A DNA stretch of 64,000 nucleotides from Flaveria trinervia (taxonomy: Eukaryota; Streptophyta; Magnoliopsida; Asterales; Asteraceae). The notes beneath the pieces were generated by a model. That model was not told where the DNA came from, made no database searches, and worked only from the letters and a program-made list of their open reading frames with translations. Position numbers and translations under genes: made by a program. Shown one piece after another: positions 11,300 through 21,888 of this stretch (positions within the stretch are counted from its first letter, which is position 1; every line of letters starts with the position of its first letter). The stretch covers positions 15,001 to 79,000 of the forward strand of contig JACCIX010000037.1 of the NCBI GenBank assembly GCA_025506515.1, read 5' to 3'.

Positions 11300-14161
11300 G
11301 GCATGTTGAAGAACCCTGCAAAAATAAACAATTAGTTAGTTTTGAGACCCAAACCTTTTTGGTTTTGGCCTGGTCTCATCAATAGATGGTAAACTAACAG
11401 GTTTATTTGAAACAACAGCCTGAGAGGAAGAAGATGGTGTAGAAGAGGAGTCCTTTGGCTTAGACCTCCTTTCTGTGGTTTCAACATAGGAGAATCTAGT
11501 TGGTTAACTCTACCCAATAGATGTTGTACCATCATCACCAGCTGTGTCTGATTTTGTGATAAGCTTTCAGCTCATCAGACACATTGCTAGTGGAGTTTGA
11601 TAAGTTCCTATGTTGCACCTTTTTCTTTTGAGCACCCTCAGCTGTCACATGTTTAACCCATTCCTTTTTGGATTTCTTTGAGGACTTAAGGGTTACAGGA
11701 TTTGATGTTTGCTGATACAAATGTGGTCTCAAACTCGGTCTTCATTTTTACCATTTTCTCTTTAATTTCTTCTTTTTGTTTGAGTTTGGAACCTCTTTTT
11801 TGTACCAACATCATCTGTAAGATGATTGAACAAACCACATACTTCACATGGTTTCTTCTTCATCTTAGGTTGATCATCAACTAAAGAGGGTGAAGCAACA
11901 GAAGACTTGTTCTTTAATGCTTTGGAGCATTGTTTGCTTTCTTGACAGCCTCTTTAGTAGTCTTCAAACTCTTTCTACTGCCAGTTTTCTTCTTTTCAGT
12001 ACTGACAACAGTTGAAGTTTGAACTTCAGGTGTTAAATCCTACTCTCTAGTCCTTTCAGGACCTTCAGAATTAACTCCTGAGTTGATCAACTCATTAATC
12101 ATGTGAATGTCAGCATTTGAACCATCAACATCAGCTGATAGGTTCAAAGGGCTGATGCTGATGCGTACTGTACTTCTGATTGTGCTGTATCAGAAGGTAG
12201 ATCACATGATGTGATGGATTGGTTATCACTCTCACCATCAGATTCTACCTCTGCTCTTGGGGTAAAATCTGTAGGTGGAGCAGTGTGATTGTACCAATTC
12301 CAAACTTCACATTTGAAGCAGATTGCTTACTAGAACATTTCAAAACCTTTGCATGATTGTACCCATCTATCACACTCGACCTGGGTAACGCAAGGGTTCT
12401 TTGAGATCTTTGTACTTCTCTAGAAGTACTTCTTCTCTAGCCTTATCATCAATTATTTGGCATTCAGTTTATAAATCTCATCATTTTTATCTTTGAGCAC
12501 AACTCAAATCAGCTTTGTTTTTGGAAATTATTTGTTCTAGCTCAATGTTCTTATTAATTAGACTACATTTGCTTCTCTAATGGAAGCAAATGCTGCTATG
12601 CATGGTTTCTATACATAATTTGGCTTTTGCCTCAGAGGATACCTGTGATACCTGAGGTGTGTAGGCATTAGAAAATAAGTATCAGCAGATTCCAAAGCCA
12701 TAAGAGCTAGATTCCCAAAGGACTGTCACCACCATGTTGACCAGCACCTGAGAACAGTTGATCATGACCAGACAAGTCATCTGGTAAACTGCTCCAGTCC
12801 AACAACTCCTGGGGTGAAGAAGCGTGTTGTTGAGGTTGAGATTGTTGATGAGATTGGGAAGGCTGAGGTTCTGGTAATGCATGAGGTTGTGGTGTCATAG
12901 GAACTTGAACTTGATTTGACTGTGGCATGTAATAACAAGGGTACGGATATGGCATTTGACCCTAAGAAACAAAATATGCCAGAGATTGTTGTTGAGAATG
13001 ATGACTAGAGGTGACAGGATGTTGCCCTCTGTGTTGTTGACTTTTGCCAGGAAAAGTCACAAAGGGTGCATTGGAGTTAGATCCAGTTGATCTACACTCT
13101 CTTCTTGCAAAGTGTCCAAGCCTTGGCATTTGTGACACCTCAACTTGCCTTGTCAAAACAACTTTGGTTTTGCCAGAGAGTCCTGGGAATTTTCTTCCAG
13201 TTCTTTTATAGAACTTCTGAGATCTGATATTTATCAAGGCCATTTGGCTCAAAATATCCATCTCTTCTAAGTCATCATCAGCAATCCCTTGAGATCATCC
13301 ATAATGAAACATAGATTGTCATTATTACACCCAGTAAACTGACCATCAACACTCACAAATGCAGAATCAGAAGTGCTTGAAGAGAAATTAATATGCTCAT
13401 CATACTGGCATTCAGATGAAGCATATTCTGACTCATGACCCACCAAGGCAGTGTTGCCTTGTACATAGTCTTCAGTGAGCTTTCCAGATGAGACAAACTT
13501 TCTCTTCTGTTCTATCTCTCTCTCAAAAGTGAGCAGTTTTCCATGGAGTTGGGTGAGAGATAGTTTGTCCAAACTTGCACTGGAGCGTAGGACAATAGTA
13601 TATGTCCCATCTCTCAGGCAGTGATTTGAGAAATCTGTTATTCATCTGAATATTGGTGTATTCAAGTTTGACCATTTTAGTTCAGAGATCAAACAGAGAA
13701 CACGCTCATATTGTTGAGTCAGTGTCTCACCCTTTCTATGAGAGAATGTCTCATATTGTTGGGCAAGAATTTCTCTATTATTTGCCAAGCCTCATCTGTT
13801 CCTCCAAATTGTTCTTTCAAGGCAATCCAGAGTCATGGGCAGTTTCATGATGCATTAGCCCAGAATAGATTTCATTTGGCAGTGCCATGGCCAGAATTCC
13901 ATGGGCTTTTGCATCAATTTCAAGCAACTTCTTATCCTCATCTGAGTATTGCTCCCTCCTCATTCGGAACCATGTGATTGGTTTCCGGGTTATTCACCAT
14001 AGGCTTGTGTGGACCATGTACCACTGATGTCCAACACCCTGCGCTATTAACAGACAGGTGATGGAGCATACGTCTTTGCATATGTTATACTCATTCCTAA
14101 CTAGCATTGGTGGCTTGGTTGAGGAACCAGTATTGTGAGGATCATTGGAGGGAGTAGTCAT
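11300..14161 (-). pseudogene. gag: Copia I-a gag
   Basis: The start ATG at 14161 begins M-T-T-P-S-N-D-P-H-N-T-G, shared with I-b. The capsid-like (UBN2-type) core is recognisable at 13267-13860 by KLSLTQLHGKLLTFEREIEQ. A Pro/Gln-rich segment lies at 12707-12955. The first CCHC knuckle lies near 13080-13150 and a second near 11805-11850, where a 1-nt deletion shifts the frame at the last Cys. The protein would form the virus-like particle and bind RNA. Frameshifts occur about every 300 bp, so it is not translatable as one chain. Confidence 0.82.
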
Positions 14162-14383
14162 TTTCAGTTCAAAAACAATTTAGTTCAAGCTTTTAAAAGT
14201 TTTAGACAGACCACAACAAACTCAATGAGAACCAAGAAAGATCTCAGGATGAATGAGCAGAAATACAGAAAAATTCAATCTCTATAACCGTTTCTTTCTT
14301 GCAAAAACAAAAGCCTTCAATCAAACTTAGATCTTGAATAGCAGTTTCAATGATCAATTATTAGATCGATCAATGATTAACCT

Positions 14384-14395
14384 GCTCTGATACCA
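14384..14395 (-). other. Primer binding site of copia I-a (tRNA-iMet type)
   Basis: The minus strand reads TGGTATCAGAGC, complementary to the 3' end of plant initiator tRNA-Met, two bases inside the 5' LTR. Confidence 0.93.
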
Positions 14396-14397
14396 TT

Positions 14398-15276
14398 TGA
14401 CAGGATCAGCGATCACAATTTTGATGTATTAGGATACCAAAGCAGCGGAATACAAACAAGAATTAGACAAATTGTAGCAAGCAATCGATACTTGTAAGCA
14501 TTAAGAGCGCATACGGTTATAGGGAGGAATATATATTTCTGATTTCAAGGAATGTTTATAGATGTAGAATATTTCTAATCAAATCATTCGTTCATTCCAT
14601 TCATTCGTCATCGTTAACATAAGTTGTCACTCCTTATATAGAGTGCAACAATCACTGCTGTTATCACGGAAAGTGACAACTGGCAGATCTAATACAAAAA
14701 TAACTAATTCTTAACAAACTACTGAAATGTTCATAACTACTGAGAACTATCAGCGGGTTAAGTACAAAATATAAAACTACTGAAACTACAACGACTGAAA
14801 GAACAAGCTCTTCAGTCGTTTTACAAAACTACTGAAACATAAAAATAAAACTCTGATATCACACTACTGAAGAAGTACTCTCAGCAGTTGTGACAAACTA
14901 CTGAGGCTTCAGTACTTGATCTTCAGACTTTGACCTCAGGTGTTTCATCAGCTGATGACTTCAGTAGATATCATCAGCTGATGTCTTCAGTCTTGTCTTC
15001 AGACTTTGTACATCAGTTGTTGATCTTCAGCACTTGTAAACTCTTCAGCTGTTTGTACTTCAGTACTTTGGTCTTTCAGCTTCAGCACTTGTGTTCTTCA
15101 GCTGTTGTACTTCAGCACTTTAGTTCTTCAGCTTTTGAGGTCTTCAGCACTTGATCTTCAGCTGTTGAAGTCTTCAGCACTTGTCAACTACTGATGAGGG
15201 CTTTCAGCAGTTGTTGTGATACCATGTGGGACTAGAGGTTTTCTGATCTTGGCTCATTGGTTCTTTTGGTCCAACA
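14398..15276 (-). repeat. Copia I-a 5' LTR
   Basis: Bounded by TGACAGG and CCAACA on the plus strand. The TATA box CTATATAAGG (minus) is at 14632-14641. U3 from about 14720 to 15240 carries the same dense ACTACTGAAG/CTTCAG motifs as the 3' LTR. Confidence 0.95.
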
Positions 15277-15281
15277 GATGA
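15277..15281. repeat. Target-site duplication GATGA (right copy) of copia I-a
   Basis: GATGA directly follows the LTR end CCAACA and is identical to 2894-2898. Confidence 0.95.
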
Positions 15282-16779
15282 GGTAACATACCTAGTATGT
15301 TCAGCCTCACCACCAGATGTGGGTTTCTTGGCACCCTAGTTTCCCATAGCTCAAGATGTCTCTTTCAGAGTCATCAAAGAGCTTGGTTTGCCGAGATTCA
15401 GTCTAAGAAATGTTACCACTGTCCACAAGGTCCATTGAGGCACCTTCTGTATGGCACCAGCTGAATCTACATGAGTCCCCTCCACATCAGTGGACCTCAC
15501 CTCAGTTGGTTGCTGATGGGGGCTAGAGATAAGGGATTTTCTCCAGGCTCTGTTGATCTTGGAGAGGGTGTTGTAGATCAACTTCATTGCCATGGAGAGA
15601 TGTTATCTCTTCAATCAGTTTTAAATAAAAGGTCAGTAAAAGATATGATGGTTTAAACCTACTGACCCGGGACTTTGGTCAATGTCTACAGCATGGAGCC
15701 TCTGGTGGGGCTGTCCCTTGTTGGCTACTTAGGGGAGTATAGAGACTCACCCTGAGGGCTTTCAGCTTGGGTGTGGGCTCATGGGTCTGAGACGGAGGAG
15801 ACTCAGGACCCATATTGAGGTCAATTGTGAAGGATGGTTGGACCTGCAGGCTGATGGGAGCCCTTTGTTCCACTCTAGCCTTTTTGGGTTGAACAGTAGG
15901 GTCTTGTTCAATAGAGTAGATTGAACAAGGGTTTGTTTGGGGCGTCTCTGATAGTAATGGTGATGGGTGGAGAAGGTAGTGTGGCATAGTGGGGGTAGTT
16001 GCTGGTGTGGGTTCATCACCTATGGGGTTAACAGGGATGTCCCAGGAGCCGTTGGCTCAGTCATACCTAGAAGAAGTGCAGTATCTCTTCCTGTGAAGTT
16101 GGTGGACACTCTCTTCAAAATCTTGAAGTGGTCAGCCTCATCTGAGGAGCGGTCAGAGCCGCTACACAGACAGCAAATGCTCTGGTCTAGCTCACAGTTG
16201 ATTATATGCTGGAGAAACCTGGATACATGAAGAATGTGTCCTTCTGAAGATTTCCCTTGAGGTTAGTCAGCACAATCTTGATTAGTTGAAGCGGATGCGT
16301 TTTACAAACCATGAACAAGGCACCCAAGTTCAAATGGGATTTGATCCCATCCTCCAGCTTTATTCGCAAGCAGTGAAGGACCACTTGTAGCAGGAACTTC
16401 CATTTGTACGAGAAGTTAAATTTGAGACAGTTGAACCTGCTAACGTCTCCTCCATATCCTATTTGGAGAAAAGAATCGTCCAGTCTGCTTTTGGGAATTC
16501 GTTGGAGCGCCTCATCATGAAGCTCTAAATGTTCCCTGATGACTGTTCAGAAATGACCACTCCTGGCCATAGATGCCTCGAGTCGAATGACACGAACCCC
16601 GTTTAGGGTTTCAATCTGACCATTTGCCCAAATTCAGACATATGGTTAGTAAATTGTGGGGTTAATAGTCAGAGCGGTGTAGTAGGAGATTGGGTTAGGA
16701 AGGAGTTGAAATCTGAGAAGTCAGCATCTCTTGATGATCAAGAAGTGCGACTTGGTTGTGCTGAGGGTTGAAGGCCATT
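15277..16779 (-). pseudogene. Copia II-a accessory ORF, N-terminal part
   Basis: The start is placed at 16779 (ATG read on the minus strand), followed by residues matching the II-b start (M-A-x-N, then HNQVALL). It continues through a region homologous to II-b 51557-53084, including the DLNMGPESP motif and a Pro/Ser-rich stretch at 15679-16019. Copia I-a cuts the gene at the GATGA site, and the remainder is at 689-2898. Frameshifts and stops are frequent. The N-terminal roughly 55 residues resemble the longin-like segment of daisy-family retroelement proteins; this is recognition by eye. Confidence 0.72.
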
Positions 16780-17396
16780 TGGAAAGTTGAATGGGAATGA
16801 TTTGAGCTGGGTAAAATTGAGTAAGAGAAATTTGTAGGGCTGGTAAAGTTTGCAAGTAGAGAGTGAAAGTGAGTAGTTGAGATTATTTAAAAGATTGTGG
16901 AGAGGCGGTAATGGGGGTTAGGATAAGCTGATGTGATGTTTAGTGTATGAAATGACAGTGACGGTAAGGTTAAAAATCAGTGAAATAATCCGACATCATT
17001 AACAAAATCTTTGCTTTTTACAGTGTGGGGCCCAAGAAATTTACGTTACACAGTGAAATCTCTCTTCCGAGTGTAAAACATTTCCGAAGGTAACTTGTCT
17101 TCCGAAGGCAATTCTTACTTCCGAAGCCAAATCTTTGCTTCTGAAGGTTTAGTTGCTTCGGAATAGAGAATTTGTAAGTTTCAGAATAGATATGATATGA
17201 AATCAATCGCTTCTTCGAGAAGAAAGTTATCCTTTGAGAAATTATGCTTCGGAAGATATGAGAGTGTCTTCCGAAGGTTAATTTCTCTTCGAAAGGAATT
17301 TACACTTAGAAAATTTCAGAGAGAATTTCTTGTAACAGGGCTTAAATTGTATTGACACAAGACTAACATATTAAAACAGTTTTCAAAAGAGATCAG
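16780..17396 (-). promoter_or_regulatory. Copia II-a pol-aORF spacer, candidate internal promoter
   Basis: This 617-bp non-coding interval carries about ten CTTCCGAAGG/CTTCGGAAG-type cores between 17065 and 17295, the same motif that fills the U3 of family II LTRs. A TATA-like TTTAAATA (minus) lies at 16884-16891, 105 bp upstream of the aORF ATG. The arrangement is conserved in II-b (53085-53727). Confidence 0.5.
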
Positions 17397-20300
17397 ATTA
17401 ATGAATGTTTATCATCCCAATAGCTGTTATGAGATACTTAAACCTTTGTTCATCAAAAGCTTTGGTGAACAGATCAACATATTGTTCATTTGAATCAACT
17501 TTGATTAACTTGATTAGATTTTTCTCATGAATGTCTCTAATGAATGATACCTGATGTCAATGTGCTTAGTCTTGGAGTGCTTCACCGGATTTTCAGTAAT
17601 GGAGATAGCACTGTTGTTGTCAATATGGATAGGAGTACTCATAAAGTTGAATCCATAGTCTAACATCTGATTTTGAATCCATAGCAGTTGAGCATAGTAG
17701 CTAGCAGCAGCAATGTATTCAGCTTCAACAGTTATGTAGAGACACGGGATTGTTTCTTGCATTGCGATGAGATGATCCTTCCACCAAGAAATTGACATCC
17801 TCCTGATGTTGATTTCTTGTTGATATTGCAGCCTCAATAGTCACCGTCAGAGTATCCATAAATTGAAATCCTTGTTTCTGGGATACCAGAGTCCTAGTTT
17901 AGGTGATCCTTTGAGGTATATGAGGATTCTCTTAACAGTAGCCAAGTCAGACACCTTAGGAGCAGCCTGATATCTTGCACAAATGCAAGTAGCAAACATG
18001 ATATCAGGTCTACTAGATGTTAGATACATCAGAGAACCAATAATTGCCCTATACTGATGTTGATCAGTATCCTCCCCTTCAAGGTCAGGACAGAGATTAT
18101 CGTTTCTGGCTATGGGTGTCTTGGCAGGCTTGCAATCCTTCATCTCAAATCTTTCTAAGATGTCAGAGACATATTTAGATTGATTAATAAGAACCCTTCC
18201 GTTAGTTGCTTTACCTAAATTCCAAGGAAAAAGTCCATTTTTCCCATGGAGCTCATCTCAAACTTCTTCTTCATAATGCTCTCAAAGTCCTTGCACATTT
18301 GGTCATTTGAGGACCCAAATATGATGTCATCGACATAGACTTGTACGAGCAAAATGTCCTTTCCTAGACTTTCTAATGAAGAGAGTCTTGTCAATGGTAC
18401 CTCTAGTATAGCCATTCTTTAGAAGGAACTAAGACAGAATCTCATAACACAACCTAGGTGCTTGGTGCAACCCATTAGAGCTTTATCCAATTTGCACACA
18501 TAGTTGGGGTGCTGTGGATCTTCAAATCCTGGAGGATTGCATACATAGACTTCCCTGTCTATATCCCCTATAGAAAAGCACTCTTGACATCAAGTTGGTA
18601 TACTGTGAAGTCCTTGGATACAACATAAGCAAGGAAGATCCTAATTGGCTCAAGTCTTGCAACTGGTGTGAAGACATTAGTATAATTGATTCCTTCCTCT
18701 TGAGTGTATCCTTGAACCACAAGTCTTGCCTTATTCTTGATGATCAAGCCTCTATCATCTCTCTTGTTTCGAAAACCCATTTGGCGCCTATGGGTACTTG
18801 ACCAGATGGTAGCGGACATAGGTTCCATACCTTCTGTCTCTTAAATTGAAGCAGCTCCTCTTGCATCGATTCAATCCAACTACTATCTTTTAAGGCATCT
18901 TCTACTTTATTAGGTTCCATCTGAGATAGAAAGCATGAGACAGGCAAACATTCCCTTGATGAGTCTGTCCTCTTGTTCTCACACCCTCAGAGACATTCCT
19001 TATGATGTTCTCAGTTGGATGAGGGTTGTGAATCCTAAGAAGGAATCAGTTCCATTGCAGAGATAGATCTAAGTTGGACATATTCTGCTCAGGAACTAGA
19101 ACACTTTGTCCAGCTGTTGTTTCAAAGTCATTCAATGAGGACTGATTGAATGAATGAGAAACATCATCGATAGTTGGCTATGAAGTAGTATTAACAGTTG
19201 CATGTTCCTTCAAAATACTACCTCCTTCTGCCTGGTGTTGTGGTGGATCACTTGATGAGTTTTGAGGCTCAGTAGGTGACTCACTTGTTGAAGGTTCACT
19301 ATTCCTTGATATAGTTAAACTGTCGGATCTGTGAATAGTGGAAGCTGGATGTAGTGCAACACTTGGAGAATTTGGTCTAGGCCTGGGAAGCTCAAATAGT
19401 TGATCATTAGCAGCAGCATCAGCATTATTTTGAGCACCTATTCCAACAAAACATTCTCACAAGAAGGTTTAGAATAGTTTGGAAACAATTCTAAATCAAG
19501 ATGTGATCAGGTCCATCCCCCTAACACAAGGAGTGTGCTCATTAACAACTATGTTGGATGACTCCTCAAATTGTTGATTCTTAATGTTGTATACTCTGTA
19601 AGCTTTGGAGCTAGAAGAGTACCCAACAAAGATAGCATCATTCGACTTTTCAGCAAATTTTGCTAAATTATCCTTTGTGTTAAGTATGGTACACCTGCTG
19701 CCAAAGGACCTTAGAAAGCCAATGAACGGTGGCCTCTTGTTCCATAGCTCATATGGGGTTTTTCCATGGGGCTTAACTACAAGAACTTTGTTCTGCACAT
19801 AGGATGTAGTGCTGACTGCCTCTGGCCAGAATATTAGAGGTAGCTTTGAATCAGCTAACATAGTTCGAGCAGCCTCAATAAGTGTCCTATTCCTCCTCTT
19901 AGCAACACTGTTTTGTTGAGGAGTTCTGGGAGCACTATATTGTCTGGCAATCCGTTTTGAGTTACAGAATGAGTCAAGAATTAAATTCTTAAACTCAGTC
20001 CCTTGATCACATCTAATTATTTTAACCTTGTGATCAATTTGATTTTCTATTTAAAGGAATAAAAGATTTTAATGTTTCAGCAGTTTCATCTTTAGTTCTT
20101 AAAAGAATACCCATGTGAATCTTGTAAAATCATCAACTATGACAAGGCAATATGATTTCCTTCCAATGCTCATTATACTTGTAGGACCAAAAAGATCCAT
20201 GTGCAATAAGTTCAATGGAGTAGTGATAAAGTTAACATATTTGGATTTATGAGATGTCCTGTGTTGTTTCCCTTTCAGGCATGCAACACAGTTGTCTTTG

Positions 20301-20977
20301 CAGAAAAACTCCTTTTTAGGCAAACCATGTACCAGTTATTTTTAGCCAATTTGTTCATTGTCTTAAAATTTACATGACACATACGTTTATGCCACAATAT
20401 TGACTCATCACTATCAGCTTTAGAAACAAAGTATGATACTTCACCCATTGGGGAAGCATTGTTCATATCAAGCTGTACATATCCCCTTTCCTTGGAGATC
20501 TAAGAAGCACAAATTCTGGAGGAATTGTCATCCCTGGTTTGAGGATAATGCACTCATGTTCTGTGAAAAGCATTTGGTGCTTTTGATCACAGAATTGAGA
20601 AACAACTTAACAGATTGTGTTCAAGCTGTTTGACAAAGTTGACTTTGTCAACTGTTAACATACCATTGGATATACTCCCTCTGCCAGAAATATATCCTCC
20701 GGCCTCACCTCCAAACTGGATAGGACCTCCATCATATGTTGAAATTATTGAAGAGATGTCTGTTCCCTGTCATGTGCTTGGAGCATCCACTATCTACAAT
20801 CCATACATTGTTGTTCTTGTCAAATGGATGTTCCTGCACATAAGATGAGATTTCAGTTTTGTTTGGAAACCCAAGCTTTATTGGTCTTGGGTTCTTCCAA
20901 AGATAATGACATGAGTGAACAAATGATATGCATGGGGGTTCAACGAGGTCTTTGAGGAAGAGGTTGGGCTGCATCAT
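17397..20977 (-). pseudogene. pol: Copia II-a pol: protease, integrase, RT, RNase H
   Basis: In element order: protease WIVDSGCSKHMTGN (within 20732-20800); integrase zinc-binding segment (LWHKRMCHVN, then CVACLKGKQH; 20230-20466) and first catalytic Asp in LLHMDLFGP (about 20200); GKTPYELWNKRPP (about 19760); RT with GAKWVFETR and MDVKSAFL-type segment (18568-18947) and intact YVDDIIF (codons at 18326-18337); RNase H with STAEAEYIAAAS and HSKTKHIDIRYH (17514-17740). The chain ends after LITAIGMIN near 17397. There are multiple frameshifts. The upstream end is cut by copia I-b at 20978; the gag side resumes at 33250. Confidence 0.88.
20973..20977. repeat. Target-site duplication ATCAT (left copy) of copia I-b
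   Basis: ATCAT directly precedes the LTR start TGTAAGG. The second copy is 33245-33249. Confidence 0.95.
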
Positions 20978-21799
20978 TGTAAGGATCAGTGATCACAAGT
21001 TTGATATATTAGAGCGTAGTGCAGCGGAATAAACAATTAGACAATTGTAGCAAGAAAATTGATGGCTCGTATGCATTAAGAACAAATACGGTTATAACGA
21101 GAGAATATATTTCTGTAACAAGGAATGTTTTAATAATATCGAATATTCTGATCAAATCATTCAATTATTACAATAGGTTGACACTCCTTATATAGAGTGC
21201 AATCGCTGCTGTTATCACGGGGAAGTGACAACTGGCATATCTAATACAAAAATAACTAACTCTTAACAAACTACTGAAATGTTCACAACTACCGAGAACA
21301 TATCAGAGTGTTAAGTACAAAATAAGAAACTACTGATAAGACTACTGAAACTACAACGACTGAAGAACAGCTCTTCAGTCGTTTTACAAAACTACTGATA
21401 ATATAAAACAACTGATGAGCACAACAACTGAAGAAGTATTCTTCAGCTGCTGTGTCAAACTACTGAAAAGATAAAACATAAAACTACTGAAAGGTAAACC
21501 ATCACAACTACTGAAGAGACCTCTTCAGCTGTTGTGACAACGTCTGATACTTTGGTCTTCAGCACTTGTGTCTTCAGACTTTGTCTCAGCACTTGTCTTC
21601 AGCATTGTCTTCAGACTTGTCTTCAGCACTTGTCTTCAGACTTTGTCTTCAGCACTTGTCTTCAGACTTTGTCTTCAGCACTTGTCTTCAGACTTTGTAA
21701 TCAGGTTGTCTTCAGCTGTTGTGGTCTTCAGTAGTTGTTGTGACGTCTGTGGGACTTAAGGTTTTTCTGATCCGGCTCATTGGTTCTTTTGGTCCAACA
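20978..21799 (-). repeat. Copia I-b 3' LTR
   Basis: On the plus strand it runs TGTAAGGATC to GGTCCAACA. The TATA box CTATATAAGG (minus) is at 21186-21195. U3 contains ACTACTGAA motifs and, at 21557-21698, a 13-bp-based minisatellite. It differs from the partner LTR mainly by 1-3-nt indels. Confidence 0.95.
21557..21698. repeat. 13-bp minisatellite in copia I-b 3' LTR
   Basis: Alternating 13-mers CTTCAGCACTTGT and CTTCAGACTTTGT form a 26-bp higher-order unit repeated about five times, with small slips. The same array is at 32998-33141 in the other LTR. In I-a the corresponding stretch is present but less regular. Confidence 0.85.
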
Positions 21800-21810
21800 A
21801 ACTCCCCCTG
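21800..21810 (-). other. Polypurine tract of copia I-b
   Basis: The minus strand reads CAGGGGGAGTT, adjacent to the 3' LTR. Confidence 0.9.
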
Positions 21811-21888
21811 AACCAATGCAGCCAAAACCTTTAACTTTATAAGGTCCCACTTATTGTTGGCAGAATGGTTGGTCTTTTTCCTTCTTGA

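Larger units (their letters stand above)
2899..15276 (-). mobile_element. Copia I-a: complete nested Ty1/copia element (12,378 bp)
   Basis: Two LTRs of 881 and 879 bp bound the element, with a 5-bp GATGA duplication on both sides, a primer site complementary to initiator tRNA-Met and a polypurine tract. The internal order on the minus strand is gag, PR-INT-RT-RNase H, motif-rich spacer, large accessory ORF. All reading frames carry frameshifts or stops, so it is inactive as written. It is inserted in the aORF of copia II-a in the same orientation. Element I-b (20978-33244) is a second copy of the same family. Confidence 0.97.
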
